A stretch of 64,000 nt of DNA from Pseudomonas fragi (lineage in GTDB: Bacteria; Pseudomonadota; Gammaproteobacteria; Pseudomonadales; Pseudomonadaceae). This document shows, piece after piece, positions 16,704 to 25,919 of this stretch. Positions within the stretch are counted from its first letter, which is position 1, and every line of letters begins with the position of its first letter. Where the stretch lies: the NCBI RefSeq assembly GCF_025426255.1, contig NZ_CP104861.1, forward strand, positions 4,945,001-5,009,000. Reading direction: 5' to 3'. The notes under the pieces were generated by a model. It did no database searches, was not told the origin of the DNA, and saw nothing but the letters and a program-made list of their open reading frames with translations. The position numbers were made by a program, and so were the translations under genes.

Positions 16704-18736
16704 GCTTCCAAAGCGAGCATATATTCCATGGGCAGGCTGTCTTCGAGCAACTCATCAACCGGCGCCATCGCCAGTTGATCCATTCGGGTGCTTTCGCTGT
16801 GGGCCTCCCAGCGCATCAGGCTTTCAGCCAAGACCTCAGGCTGCAGCGCAAACCGGCCATACACATCTGCCAGGCTGGGCACCGTAAACCTCAGCTTGTA
16901 TAACTGCTTTCGGGTCTTGTCGACGCTACTCATCTCCCGCATCAGCAAGTTCATTACTCGCACCTGCTCTTCAAAACTGCAGCCCGTGCACGTCATCTGT
17001 TCGCGATAGCGAGTGCGCAATTGTTGCGCGATGTGCTCAAGCGCCTGATCAACGAATAACACCTCCCGCTCTGTTACCAGCGAACGCCGGAACGTGAGCG
17101 CTTGCTGGCTTCGTCGCAGCACTGCCCAGCAACTGGGAATATAACTGTCGACCATAAACTGCTGACCTACGTCGACCAACTGCCCAAGAAGCCCGTCCGG
17201 TTCCGGCACAGCAGCTTTTTGCTCGAACACCGCATGGCTTAATGCCTGCTGGGTGATGGTTTCACTGAGAGGCCCCCAGATGAGGTGCGAGACCTGCCCA
17301 TGACCGAACTCCACCGGCATAAAGTGGCGCAAGGTGCCGTGATGCTGGTACGGCTCGCCGAACAAATGACTCAAACCCGCCACAAACACCCCAAACCCTG
17401 CGGGCACATGGGTAAAGGTGAACATCGTGACGGCGCAGTACGCCGTCAACCGGTTGTTCATCCAGCTCCCCGGAACACTGGGAATCGGGTCGTTGTGGTT
17501 AACCATGCGCTGGTGCACCAGACCATGCGCCGCGCTGACAAAAGTCGCGTCCGCTGCACGAGGCGCACCATAGGTATAGAGCAGTACATCGCAATCCCGG
17601 CGCAGACGCAGCATTTGTGAAAGAAGCAAGCCAACGGCCCCACCCTGGCTATGACCACAAACCAGGACTTTTTGCCCGGCGTAGAATTTGTCCAGGTAAG
17701 CGCCAGCAAAGTCATAAGCCTGCCTGGCAGCGTCGTAAAACCCGCTATGCACCTTGCCCTCCCCCTCTGCAAAGGGCACTTGAAGTGCATCCGCACCCCC
17801 CGAGAACTCGGACCAGGGGCAGATGCCACGAACGGCAATCAATATGACTTCCTCGTTGTGGGTCACAAAGATTTGCATCTCGGTGCCTTTTGTCCCAAAA
17901 CGAATCTCACCGCTGAAATGAATAGAGGCCGGGGTCTCCTGTGCTGCTGTTGATAGCGGGTCATTGGCCGGATACAACGCTGGATCAAACGGCACGATTT
18001 CCAAGCGACTGGAATACGCCACGTCTTCATAAAGCGGGTAGTAGGACTTGGCTTGCCCTGGGCTGACCGGCCAATCCCCCATACTCAGTTGCGCATCCGC
18101 AGTTGTCACACGCGGCCTGCCTTGGGCGCCACCAAAGGGGCAATCGCTCAAGGTAGCCAGCAACGCCAACTGGTAGAGATTAAGCGCGCAATACTGTGAG
18201 TCGGTTGACAGCAGCGGGCGCAAAGCTCGTAAGGGGCGGACTTGCAACAACGTATGACGACCGCTGGCCAGACACACGCCAAGTGGGCTTGGCGGCGGCG
18301 CAAAAGGGCAATCGAGCGCTGGCGGCAAGTGCGACACATGCTCGACCAAATCCCGTACTTCAACCTGATAGAAATCAGTTTCGGTATCAATGCACACCGG
18401 CTTGTCCTGCGTGCGAACACCCCCTTTGTTGAGGTATCGAGTGTGCTCGGCCCTGACCTGAAGCTCGGTGATTTTGAGCGGGTAGTGCGGGCGATCCAGT
18501 AATCGCGCATAGACCGCACGGCTACCGTCATGTAATTGCCTGAACATGACGCCAACGGGGCCGATCAGGTTGCCAACCTCACCGCGGCCAACGGCATCCA
18601 GATGACCGCTGTGCGTGCCTCCTTCACCGTCTACAAGGTCGTAGGCCAACCCGGCATACGGCTCGCCTGTTCCCTGTTCGTCAACCAATTGAAAACTGGT
18701 ACGACCTATATGCTTCTGGCGAGAGGGTGTGAGCAT
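16679..18736 (-). CDS. Class 3 lipase family protein, candidate type VI secretion effector
   Basis: A 685-residue protein with an alpha/beta-hydrolase core. The nucleophile elbow GHSQGG puts Ser363 in the usual place, Asp416 sits in the motif NHNDPIP, and His465/466 (YQHHG) is a candidate third member of the triad. This fits the lipase_3 family. The N-terminal stretch (RTSFQLVDEQGTGEPYAGLA, then a Gly/Thr-rich turn) resembles the small domains seen in VgrG tails and secreted phospholipase effectors. No signal peptide is seen. The ATG at 18736 is chosen because AGGA lies 8 bases upstream; a GTG at 18766 lacks one. It stands alone between ponA and maeB. Phospholipase activity and secretion are inferred. 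Confidence 0.65.
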   Translation of the reverse strand: MLTPSRQKHIGRTSFQLVDEQGTGEPYAGLAYDLVDGEGGTHSGHLDAVGRGEVGNLIGPVGVMFRQLHDGSRAVYARLLDRPHYPLKITELQVRAEHTRYLNKGGVRTQDKPVCIDTETDFYQVEVRDLVEHVSHLPPALDCPFAPPPSPLGVCLASGRHTLLQVRPLRALRPLLSTDSQYCALNLYQLALLATLSDCPFGGAQGRPRVTTADAQLSMGDWPVSPGQAKSYYPLYEDVAYSSRLEIVPFDPALYPANDPLSTAAQETPASIHFSGEIRFGTKGTEMQIFVTHNEEVILIAVRGICPWSEFSGGADALQVPFAEGEGKVHSGFYDAARQAYDFAGAYLDKFYAGQKVLVCGHSQGGAVGLLLSQMLRLRRDCDVLLYTYGAPRAADATFVSAAHGLVHQRMVNHNDPIPSVPGSWMNNRLTAYCAVTMFTFTHVPAGFGVFVAGLSHLFGEPYQHHGTLRHFMPVEFGHGQVSHLIWGPLSETITQQALSHAVFEQKAAVPEPDGLLGQLVDVGQQFMVDSYIPSCWAVLRRSQQALTFRRSLVTEREVLFVDQALEHIAQQLRTRYREQMTCTGCSFEEQVRVMNLLMREMSSVDKTRKQLYKLRFTVPSLADVYGRFALQPEVLAESLMRWEAHSESTRMDQLAMAPVDELLEDSLPMEYMLALEASCQLHCN

Positions 18737-18903
18737 CGGTGATTCCTGTAGGCACTGAGGGCACACTTCAGGACAAAGCCTCCCCAGACAAGGGGATAAA
18801 ACTAACCGCTAGCTGTAGGAATGGATGTAAGACAATTCCTAAATGTGTCTGAGATTCTTCTGAATATGTGTATTAATTTTTAGACCTCATCCCACCGAAA
18901 ACT

Positions 18904-18942
18904 AAAAAGCCCCGGCACTTTTCAGTGCCAGGGCTTTGTTTT
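18904..18942 (-). terminator. Intrinsic terminator of maeB
   Basis: The stem AAAGCCCCGGCAC / GTGCCAGGGCTTT, with one mismatch and a 6-nt loop, is followed on the minus strand by a U run. It lies 15 bases beyond the maeB stop. The A/T flanks on both sides could also stop rightward transcripts. Confidence 0.85.
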
Positions 18943-18956
18943 GACGCTATACGGAA

Positions 18957-20225
18957 TTAACCGTTGAAGACGTCATCCACGCTTTTCAGCGGGTAGTTTT
19001 TCGGGTACGGCAGAGTTGCTACACCTGTCTCGATAGCGGCTTTGGCCACGGCATCGGAGATCAGGGTGATCAAACGGGCGTCCATTGGTTTCGGGATGAT
19101 GTACTCACGACCGAATTCCAGCTTGATACCGCCGTAGGCATCACACACTTCTTGTGGCACTGGCAGTTTGGCCAGTTCACGCAGTGCGTTGGCCGCTGCG
19201 ATTTTCATTTCTTCGTTGATGCGCTTGGCGCGAACGTCCAGAGCACCACGGAAGATGAACGGGAAGCCCAGTACGTTGTTGACCTGGTTCGGGTAGTCCG
19301 AACGGCCAGTGGCCATGATCACGTCGTTACGGGTAGCGTGAGCCAGTTCCGGGGAGATTTCCGGATCAGGGTTCGAGCACGCGAACACGATCGGGTTAGG
19401 CGCCATACGCAGCAGGTTTTCAGCGCTCAGCAGGTTAGGACCCGACAGACCAACAAACACGTCCGCGCCGTCCATGGCGTCAGCCAGGGTGCGCTTCTCG
19501 GTTGCGTGGGCGAATACCGCCTTGTACTGGTTCAGGTCGTCACGGCCAGAGTGGATCACGCCGGTACGGTCAACCATGTAAATGTTTTCGATGGTTGCGC
19601 CCATGCTCACCAGCAATTTCATGCAGGAGATGGCTGCAGCACCGGCGCCCAGGCAAACGATCTTGGCGTCAGCCAGGGTTTTACCAGCGATTTCCAGGGC
19701 GTTGATCATGCCAGCCGCGGTCACGATAGCGGTGCCGTGCTGGTCATCGTGGAATACAGGGATATCGCACTGCTCGATCAGAGCACGTTCGATCTCAAAG
19801 CACTCAGGTGCCTTGATGTCTTCGAGGTTGATGCCGCCGAAGGTAATAGAAATGCGTTTTACGGTGTCGATGAAAGCCTGTGGGCTCTCGGAGTCAACTT
19901 CGATATCGAATACATCGATACCGGCAAAGCGCTTGAACAACACGCCTTTGCCTTCCATAACAGGCTTGGAGGCCAATGGGCCGAGGTTACCCAAGCCCAG
20001 AATAGCGGTGCCATCGGAAATCACGGCTACCAGGTTGCCTTTGCCAGTGTATTTGTAGGCAAGTTCAGGGTCGCGGGCGATTTCGCGTACTGGTTCGGCT
20101 ACACCCGGGCTGTAAGCCAGCGCTAGATCGCGGGCTGTAGCGGTAGGTTTGGTGAGCTCGACACTCAGTTTCCCTGGACGGGGCTGGGCATGGTATTCGA
20201 GAGCGGCGGTTTTCAAATCAGACAT
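18957..20225 (-). CDS. maeB: NADP-dependent malic enzyme
   Basis: MaeB decarboxylates malate oxidatively to pyruvate, yielding NADPH. The 422-residue protein, from ATG 20225 (MSDLKTAALEYHAQPRPGKL), has the malic N-domain with the catalytic YSPGVAEP, a Lys-containing TGKGN segment and the metal site FHDDQHGTA, followed by the Rossmann motif GAGAAA. It is the short form: it stops after the NAD-binding domain and lacks the phosphotransacetylase-like extension of E. coli MaeB. This length is usual in pseudomonads. Confidence 0.93.
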   Translation of the reverse strand: MSDLKTAALEYHAQPRPGKLSVELTKPTATARDLALAYSPGVAEPVREIARDPELAYKYTGKGNLVAVISDGTAILGLGNLGPLASKPVMEGKGVLFKRFAGIDVFDIEVDSESPQAFIDTVKRISITFGGINLEDIKAPECFEIERALIEQCDIPVFHDDQHGTAIVTAAGMINALEIAGKTLADAKIVCLGAGAAAISCMKLLVSMGATIENIYMVDRTGVIHSGRDDLNQYKAVFAHATEKRTLADAMDGADVFVGLSGPNLLSAENLLRMAPNPIVFACSNPDPEISPELAHATRNDVIMATGRSDYPNQVNNVLGFPFIFRGALDVRAKRINEEMKIAAANALRELAKLPVPQEVCDAYGGIKLEFGREYIIPKPMDARLITLISDAVAKAAIETGVATLPYPKNYPLKSVDDVFNG

Positions 20226-20386
20226 GTGGGCATTCCGCTTTTTTGCTGTTGGACAGACGAATCGCCGAGCATACGCGTGTCGCAAAGTCCCGACAAGACT
20301 GACCAGTCAGCAGTGTCAAGGGCTTTGCCTTACGACTTTGGGCCAAGAGCCGCGCCCCATAAGGGCTAGAGTGTTCACAATATGCG

Positions 20387-20412
20387 ATTAAAATTGTCTA
20401 CAATTTTTAATG
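20387..20412. promoter_or_regulatory. AT-rich palindrome upstream of maeB
   Basis: The core AATTGT-CT-ACAATT is extended by A/T-rich arms on both sides. It overlaps the stop codon of the thermonuclease-like gene and sits about 165 bases before the maeB ATG. The TTGT-N2-ACAA form resembles operators of GntR/FadR-type regulators. It could also end the upstream transcript, though its stem is AT-only. Confidence 0.4.
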
Positions 20413-21234
20413 CGCAGCGACTTTTAACATTCCCGGATGAGTCAAAGGCAACATCCAGCGCGCCTGCCCAGCCTTTAGCCCTCCGCGCCGCGAGCGGTCC
20501 AGCACCCAGCCTCTGGCCTCAACTTGCGCGCCTTGCAGACCGGCGAGGGATTTTTGATCGAAATTGGCCAGTTGATTGGGTGCAATGCGCAATACCAAAC
20601 CACCCTGCAGATCGATCCAAAGCCCGCCGCGATTGCGCTGCACCTTACTGACCGTACCGCCCACCAGGGCAAAGCCGGAACGGCTGATTTGTTGCGCTGC
20701 AAGCACTGGCGATTGGCGCCAGAGCCCCAGGCCAGCCGCCCGGGCACTGCGCTCCGCCGCTTGCTGACAATCGAGCAATGCGACATTCGGTGCTATCGCC
20801 ACTTGGTACCCCAGCCCATCTGCGAGCAATTGGGCTTCAAGGTTGCTGCCATCGGCACCAAACACATGGGCCAGGGTGCGGCCATAGCGATCCTGAGCCT
20901 GCTTGCCCGCGAGCAGCCCGACACGGCCATTACTCTGCGCCACCAGCGTCTGCAGGCGCTTGCGCGCAGCCTCCGCGAAGGGCTCGGCAGACTGGCCCTT
21001 CTTGCCCGTCTCCGGCGCGTTGAGACCGATCATGCGCACACTGCGTCCATCTTCGAGGCGCAGCGTGTCACCATCGGACACATGCGCCACCGAAGCATAG
21101 GTCAGCGCCTCCGGAGCAGGGCAAAGCGGCGCGGCGAGTGCCCCAGAAAGCCAAATCGCAGGTATAAAAAAGGCGCCCGCGAGGGACGCCTTTTTCAATA
21201 ACCTGGCCAGACCAAAAAGGCTGCCCAATGTCAT
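20407..21234 (-). CDS. Secreted thermonuclease-like protein (SNase fold)
   Basis: A 275-residue protein with an N-terminal signal segment (about 12-35, ending ALAAPLC) and a staphylococcal nuclease domain. The conserved core reads VSDGDTLRLEDGRSVRMIG, followed by NAPE and DRYGRTLAHVF, which supply the catalytic Asp, Arg and Glu residues of the family. It would be periplasmic or outer-membrane attached; Cys39 is not in a good lipobox. The C-terminal 100 residues form an extra beta-rich region. The ATG at 21234 is 5 bases after the rpmE stop. A hairpin with a U run lies inside its first codons, so expression from the rpmE promoter is probably low. Confidence 0.82.
   Translation of the reverse strand: MTLGSLFGLARLLKKASLAGAFFIPAIWLSGALAAPLCPAPEALTYASVAHVSDGDTLRLEDGRSVRMIGLNAPETGKKGQSAEPFAEAARKRLQTLVAQSNGRVGLLAGKQAQDRYGRTLAHVFGADGSNLEAQLLADGLGYQVAIAPNVALLDCQQAAERSARAAGLGLWRQSPVLAAQQISRSGFALVGGTVSKVQRNRGGLWIDLQGGLVLRIAPNQLANFDQKSLAGLQGAQVEARGWVLDRSRRGGLKAGQARWMLPLTHPGMLKVAAH
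21165..21195 (-). terminator. Intrinsic terminator of rpmE, inside the next gene
   Basis: On the minus strand AAAAAGGCG(T)CCC pairs with GGGCGCCTTTTT around a 4-nt loop with one bulged base and runs into U6. It lies 45-75 bases beyond the rpmE stop, within the signal-peptide codons of the thermonuclease-like gene. Confidence 0.8.
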
Positions 21235-21239
21235 CAGCC

Positions 21240-21491
21240 TTACTCGGCTGCTTTTTCTGCTTCTGCTGCTGGAGCTGCTGCTTTAGCGCCGAAAGCACCA
21301 AAACGAGTCTTGAAGCGATCAACACGACCGCCAATGTCCAGAGTCTTCTGCTTACCGGTGTAGAACGGGTGGCACTCGTTGCATACGTCGGTGCCCAGTG
21401 GCTTGCACAGGTTCGAACGAGTTTCGAACTTGTTGCCGCAGCTGCAAGTTACCAGGATTGTTTCGTACGCTGGATGGATATCGGCTTTCAT
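21240..21491 (-). CDS. rpmE: 50S ribosomal protein L31 (zinc-binding form)
   Basis: L31 bridges the ribosomal subunits. The protein (MKADIHPAYETILVTCSCGN) has the zinc-ribbon cysteines Cys16, Cys18, Cys37 and Cys40, so it is the zinc-containing type rather than the zinc-independent paralogue made under zinc limitation. At 83 residues it is slightly longer than usual because of an Ala/Glu/Lys-rich tail. It has its own promoter upstream and a terminator just after the stop, as expected for a highly expressed single gene. Confidence 0.97.
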   Translation of the reverse strand: MKADIHPAYETILVTCSCGNKFETRSNLCKPLGTDVCNECHPFYTGKQKTLDIGGRVDRFKTRFGAFGAKAAAPAAEAEKAAE

Positions 21492-21563
21492 GGGGTATTC
21501 CTCGGGCTAGCGTGCCGCCACTCAACACCATTGTTGAATACCGCACGTAAAATTAGGGCGCCG

Positions 21564-21591
21564 ATAATACCAGACCTTTGCATTGACGCAA
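21564..21591 (-). promoter_or_regulatory. Promoter of rpmE (extended -10)
   Basis: On the minus strand TTGCGT (21586-21591), a 16-bp spacer ending TGG, and TATTAT (21564-21569) form an extended -10 promoter about 70 bases before the rpmE ATG. Confidence 0.6.
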
Positions 21592-21710
21592 GCGGCCAAG
21601 CATGCTCCACCCTATTTCTTTCATTATTCATTGACCTGCCTTTAAGTCCCGGGACGCGTTGTCTGCTAGGCTCCGGGCCATCTTTGCCGTTCATCACTTG
21701 AGAGCCCCGC

Positions 21711-23930
21711 GTGCCCGACGCCATTTTGCGCCTTGCCCTGCCTTCCCCTTTGCGCCGCCTGTTTGATTACCGGGCGCCTGCTGGCGTGCTGCGCAGTCAA
21801 TTACAGCCTGGCATGCGCTTGCGGGTGCCGTTCGGACGACGCGAGATGATCGGCATTCTGGTCGAAGTGGTCGATCACAGCGAGGTCCCGGCCGACAAGC
21901 TTAAGCCTGCGATCGCGCTGCTCGACACCACGCCCCCCCTACCGCCCTCGCTCTTCAAGCTGTGCCTGTGGACCTCGCAGTACTACCAACACAGCCTGGG
22001 CGACACCCTGAGCTGGGCACTGCCGGTGCTGCTGCGTCAGGGCGAACTGGCCGAGACGCGCCAGGAACGGTTCTGGCAGATCGCCCCCGGCGCCAGGCTC
22101 GACGACCCGCGCATCGCCCACGCACCGCGCCAGCGTGAAGCGCTGGCCACCCTCGCCCAGCACCCCCACGGCGTGGCGCACCAACTGCTAAGCAAGTTGA
22201 TGCTGAGCAAGGACAGCCTCGACCTGCTGTTGGCCAAGGAACTGGTGACGGTGGAAATCCGCCGCCACGCGCCGAGCGAGCGCCATGAGCACTGGCTGGC
22301 CCAGCCCGAGTTGCCGCTTAACAACGAACAACGTGCCGCCTACGAGGCGATTCGCGCAGGTTTTGACCACTTCCATGCTTTCTTGCTGGCCGGAGTGACC
22401 GGCAGCGGCAAGACCGAAGTGTATTTGCAACTGATCCGCGAAACCCTGCAGGCGGGCAAGCAGGCACTGGTGTTGATCCCTGAAATCAACCTGGGCCCGC
22501 AAACCCTGGCCCGCTTCGAACAGCGTTTCAATGCGCGCATAGCGCTGGTGCATTCAGCGGTTAACGACCGCGAGCGTCTCGAAAGCTGGCTGGCCGCACG
22601 GGACGGCGAAGCCGACATTATTATTGGCACCCGCTCGGCACTGTTCACCCCGATGAAAAACCCGGGGCTGATCATCATCGATGAAGAACACGACGGTTCT
22701 TATAAACAGCAGGAAGGTTTGCGCTACCACGCCCGCGACCTCGCTCTGGTTCGCGCCCGTCAGGAGAACATCCCTATAGTCCTGGGATCTGCCACTCCAT
22801 CTCTCGAAAGCCTGCACAACGCCTACACCGGCCGCTACGGCCTACTGCGCTTGAATGAACGCGCAGGTGGGGCCAAACAACCACGCTTCCTGCGGTTGGA
22901 TGTAAAAAGCCGTCCGTTGGACAGCGGGATTTCGGGGCCAATGCAACAAGCCATCGGCCAGACCCTCGCAGCGGGCCAACAAGTTTTGGTGTTTCTGAAC
23001 CGTCGCGGCTTTGCGCCCACTTTACTGTGCCATGACTGCGGCTGGATGTCGGAGTGCCAGCGTTGCGATGCGCGCATGACCGTCCATCAGCGCTCCGGCG
23101 AGCTGCGCTGCCATCACTGCGGCTACGTCGAGCGCGTGCCTCGCAACTGCCCGCAATGTGGCAAAGTTGATTTGCGGCCAGTGGGCGCAGGAACTGAGCG
23201 CGCCGAAGAGCGGCTAGGGATTTTGTTCCCCGACTACCCGGTACTGCGGGTCGATCGCGACAGTACTTCGCGCAAAGACGCGATGAACCAGCTGTTTGCC
23301 ACGATCCAAAAGGGTCAGCCGTGCATTCTGATCGGTACGCAAATGCTTGCCAAAGGCCATCACTTCCCCCGGGTGACGCTGGTATCGATTCTGGATGCCG
23401 ATGGCGGCTTGTTCTCCGGCGACTTCCGCGCCAGCGAGCGCATGGCCCAGTTGATCGTTCAGGTCGCAGGCCGTGCCGGTCGCGCTGAAGAGCCGGGCAA
23501 GGTGATTATCCAGACCCATCTGGCCGACCATCCGCTGCTGATCCAACTGACTGAACAGGGTTACTTCGCCTTTGCCGAACAGGCCTTGAGCGAGCGCCGG
23601 GCCGCTGGGCTGCCGCCTTTCGCGCATTTGGCGCTATTGCGTGCCGAAGCCCATAAACCCGGGCAAGCGGAAGGTTTCCTGGACGAAGCCTGCAGCGAGG
23701 CTGAACGCCTGCTGGGCGAATTGAACCTGGGTGGCATCGAACTGCTCGGCCCGGTGCCCGCACCGATGGAGCGCCGCGCCGGACGCTATCGCGCGCAGTT
23801 ATTGCTGCAAGCCAGCGCCCGCGCGCCGCTACATCGTTTGCTCAGCCAATGGCTGCTAGCCCTTGAGCAAATGCCCAGCGGTCGCCAGGTACGTTGGTCG
23901 CTGGACGTTGACCCGGTAGACCTTTATTAA
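21711..23930 (+). CDS. priA: Primosomal protein N' (replication restart helicase)
   Basis: PriA recognises stalled forks and D-loops and reloads the replisome. The 739-residue protein has an N-terminal 3'-end-binding domain (MPDAILRLALPSPLRRLFDY), Walker A GVTGSGKTE near residue 226, the DEEH box, and an eight-cysteine zinc-binding insert (from CHDCGWMSECQRC to NCPQCG) around residues 440-485. Helicase motif VQVAGRAGRAEEPG follows. It starts at a GTG at 21711 and diverges from rpmE, a common arrangement in this genus. Confidence 0.96.
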   Translation: MPDAILRLALPSPLRRLFDYRAPAGVLRSQLQPGMRLRVPFGRREMIGILVEVVDHSEVPADKLKPAIALLDTTPPLPPSLFKLCLWTSQYYQHSLGDTLSWALPVLLRQGELAETRQERFWQIAPGARLDDPRIAHAPRQREALATLAQHPHGVAHQLLSKLMLSKDSLDLLLAKELVTVEIRRHAPSERHEHWLAQPELPLNNEQRAAYEAIRAGFDHFHAFLLAGVTGSGKTEVYLQLIRETLQAGKQALVLIPEINLGPQTLARFEQRFNARIALVHSAVNDRERLESWLAARDGEADIIIGTRSALFTPMKNPGLIIIDEEHDGSYKQQEGLRYHARDLALVRARQENIPIVLGSATPSLESLHNAYTGRYGLLRLNERAGGAKQPRFLRLDVKSRPLDSGISGPMQQAIGQTLAAGQQVLVFLNRRGFAPTLLCHDCGWMSECQRCDARMTVHQRSGELRCHHCGYVERVPRNCPQCGKVDLRPVGAGTERAEERLGILFPDYPVLRVDRDSTSRKDAMNQLFATIQKGQPCILIGTQMLAKGHHFPRVTLVSILDADGGLFSGDFRASERMAQLIVQVAGRAGRAEEPGKVIIQTHLADHPLLIQLTEQGYFAFAEQALSERRAAGLPPFAHLALLRAEAHKPGQAEGFLDEACSEAERLLGELNLGGIELLGPVPAPMERRAGRYRAQLLLQASARAPLHRLLSQWLLALEQMPSGRQVRWSLDVDPVDLY

Positions 23931-23945
23931 GGCACCAAATATCCC

Positions 23946-24034
23946 CTGTGGGAGCGGGCTTGCTCGCGATGCAGACGACGCACTGTCTCTGGAAGACCGC
24001 GATGATGCTATCGCGAGCAAGCCCGCTCCCACAG
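23946..24034. repeat. REP pair, family 1
   Basis: Inverted units with core GGGAGCGGGCTTGCTCGCGA lie at about 23946-23970 and 24010-24034, separated by about 40 unrelated bases, between priA and argS. The rest of this 251-base gap holds the argS leader, with nothing else recognised. Confidence 0.85.
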
Positions 24035-24181
24035 ATTTGGAGAATATTAGGAAATAACCGTACACCACATATCCATAACCTGCCTGCTAAGGTTGGCAAG
24101 GCCCGCCCGGCAACGGATAATGCCCAGTTTTTCCACCTGCGCACTGAAGCGCTACCGCGCTTGCGGTCGAAAGAGAAGACC

Positions 24182-25918
24182 ATGAAAGACACCATTCGCC
24201 AGCTGATTCAACAAGCCCTAGCTCAACTCGTCACAGAAGGTGTGTTGCCTGAAGGCCTGACGCCAGCGATTCAGGTGGAAAACGCCCGTGACAAAACCCA
24301 CGGTGACTTCGCCAGCAACATCGCCATGATGCTGGCCAAGCCTGCAGGCATGAAGCCCCGCGATCTGGCTGAAAAGATCATCGCCGCCCTGCCGGCCGAT
24401 GAGCAAATCAGCAAGACCGAGATCGCAGGTCCCGGCTTCCTGAACTTCTTCCAGAACACCCAGGCCCTGGCCTCGCGCCTGGACGCAGCACTGGCCGACC
24501 CGAAAATCGGCGTGCGCAAAGCGGCCCCGGCCATGCGTACCGTGGTCGACATGTCGGCACCCAACCTGGCCAAAGAGATGCACGTGGGCCACTTGCGCTC
24601 CACCATCATTGGCGACGGCGTAGCCCGGGTACTGGAATTTCTCGGCGATGAGGTGATTCGTCAGAACCACGTGGGCGACTGGGGCACCCAGTTCGGCATG
24701 CTGATGGCCTACCTGGAAGAAAACCCGATCACCAGCGACGAGCTGTCTGACCTCGAGAACTTCTACCGCGCAGCCAAAAAACGCTTTGACGAGTCGCCGG
24801 AATTCGCCGATCGCGCCCGTAGTCTGGTGGTCAAGCTGCAAGCTGGCGACCCTGACTGCCTGGCGCTATGGACCAAATTCAAGGACATCTCGCTGTCGCA
24901 CTGCCAGAAAATTTACGAGCAGTTGAACGTCAAACTGACCATGGCCGACGTGATGGGCGAAAGCGCCTACAACGACGACCTGATCAACGTAGTCAACGAC
25001 CTCAAGGCCAAAGGCATGCTGGTCGAGAGCAACGGCGCCCAGTGCGTGTTCCTTGACGAGTTCAAGAACGCCGAAGGCGAGCCGCTGCCGGTCATCATCG
25101 TTAAAGCTGACGGTGGCTATCTGTATGCCACCACCGACCTCGCGGCTATCCGCTATCGCAGTGGTGTATTGAAAGCTGATCGCGCCTTGTACTTCGTCGA
25201 TCAACGTCAGGCTCTGCACTTCCAGCAAGTGTTTGCAGTGGCCCGCAAGGCTGGCTTCGTCACCCATCCGATGGAAATGGAACACATGGGCTTCGGCACC
25301 ATGAACGGCGCCGATGGCCGTCCATTCAAGACCCGTGATGGCGGTACGGTCAAACTGATCGACCTGCTCAACGAAGCCAAAGAACGCGCCTACACCCTGG
25401 TGAAAGAGAAAAACCCGGAGTTGGCAGAAGAAGAGTTGCGCGCCATTGCCAAAGTTGTCGGGATTGGCGCGGTGAAATACGCCGACCTGTCCAAGCACCG
25501 CACCAGCGACTACAGCTTCAACTTCGACCTGATGTTGAACTTTGAAGGCAATACCGCACCTTACCTGCTGTATGCCTACACCCGCGTCGCGGGCGTGTTC
25601 CGCAAGCTGGGCAAGGGCTTTGAAGAGGTGCAAGGGCAGATCATGCTTGAAGCACCGCAAGAGCAAGAGCTGGCAGCAAAACTGGCGCAGTTCGGTGAAG
25701 TGCTGAACAACGTGGCTGAAAAAGGCACACCGCACGCCCTCTGCACCTATCTGTACGAAGTGGCCGGTCTGTTCTCCAGCTTTTACGAGAACTGCCCGAT
25801 CCTGAGTGCAGAAGACGAAGCGCAAAAGCAAAGCCGCTTGCGTCTGGCCGCCTTGGCTGGCCGTACTCTCAAGCAAGGCCTGGAACTGCTGGGTCTGGAA
25901 ACTCTGGAGCGCATGTAA
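24182..25918 (+). CDS. argS: Arginyl-tRNA synthetase
   Basis: A class I synthetase that charges tRNA-Arg. From ATG 24182 (MKDTIRQLIQQAL) the protein is 578 residues, the normal length. It has the N-terminal Add1 domain, the HIGH motif as HVGH in SAPNLAKEMHVGHLRS, and a C-terminal DALR anticodon-binding domain (FNFDLMLNFEGNTAPYLLYA). A canonical KMSK is absent, as in many ArgRS enzymes. The frame is open back to 23948 through the REP pair, but that extension is not ArgRS-like. Confidence 0.96.
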   Translation: MKDTIRQLIQQALAQLVTEGVLPEGLTPAIQVENARDKTHGDFASNIAMMLAKPAGMKPRDLAEKIIAALPADEQISKTEIAGPGFLNFFQNTQALASRLDAALADPKIGVRKAAPAMRTVVDMSAPNLAKEMHVGHLRSTIIGDGVARVLEFLGDEVIRQNHVGDWGTQFGMLMAYLEENPITSDELSDLENFYRAAKKRFDESPEFADRARSLVVKLQAGDPDCLALWTKFKDISLSHCQKIYEQLNVKLTMADVMGESAYNDDLINVVNDLKAKGMLVESNGAQCVFLDEFKNAEGEPLPVIIVKADGGYLYATTDLAAIRYRSGVLKADRALYFVDQRQALHFQQVFAVARKAGFVTHPMEMEHMGFGTMNGADGRPFKTRDGGTVKLIDLLNEAKERAYTLVKEKNPELAEEELRAIAKVVGIGAVKYADLSKHRTSDYSFNFDLMLNFEGNTAPYLLYAYTRVAGVFRKLGKGFEEVQGQIMLEAPQEQELAAKLAQFGEVLNNVAEKGTPHALCTYLYEVAGLFSSFYENCPILSAEDEAQKQSRLRLAALAGRTLKQGLELLGLETLERM

Positions 25919-25919
25919 G

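Noticed and set aside
23948..24181. An N-terminal extension of argS
   Set aside because: It reads through a REP pair; ArgRS starts at 24182.
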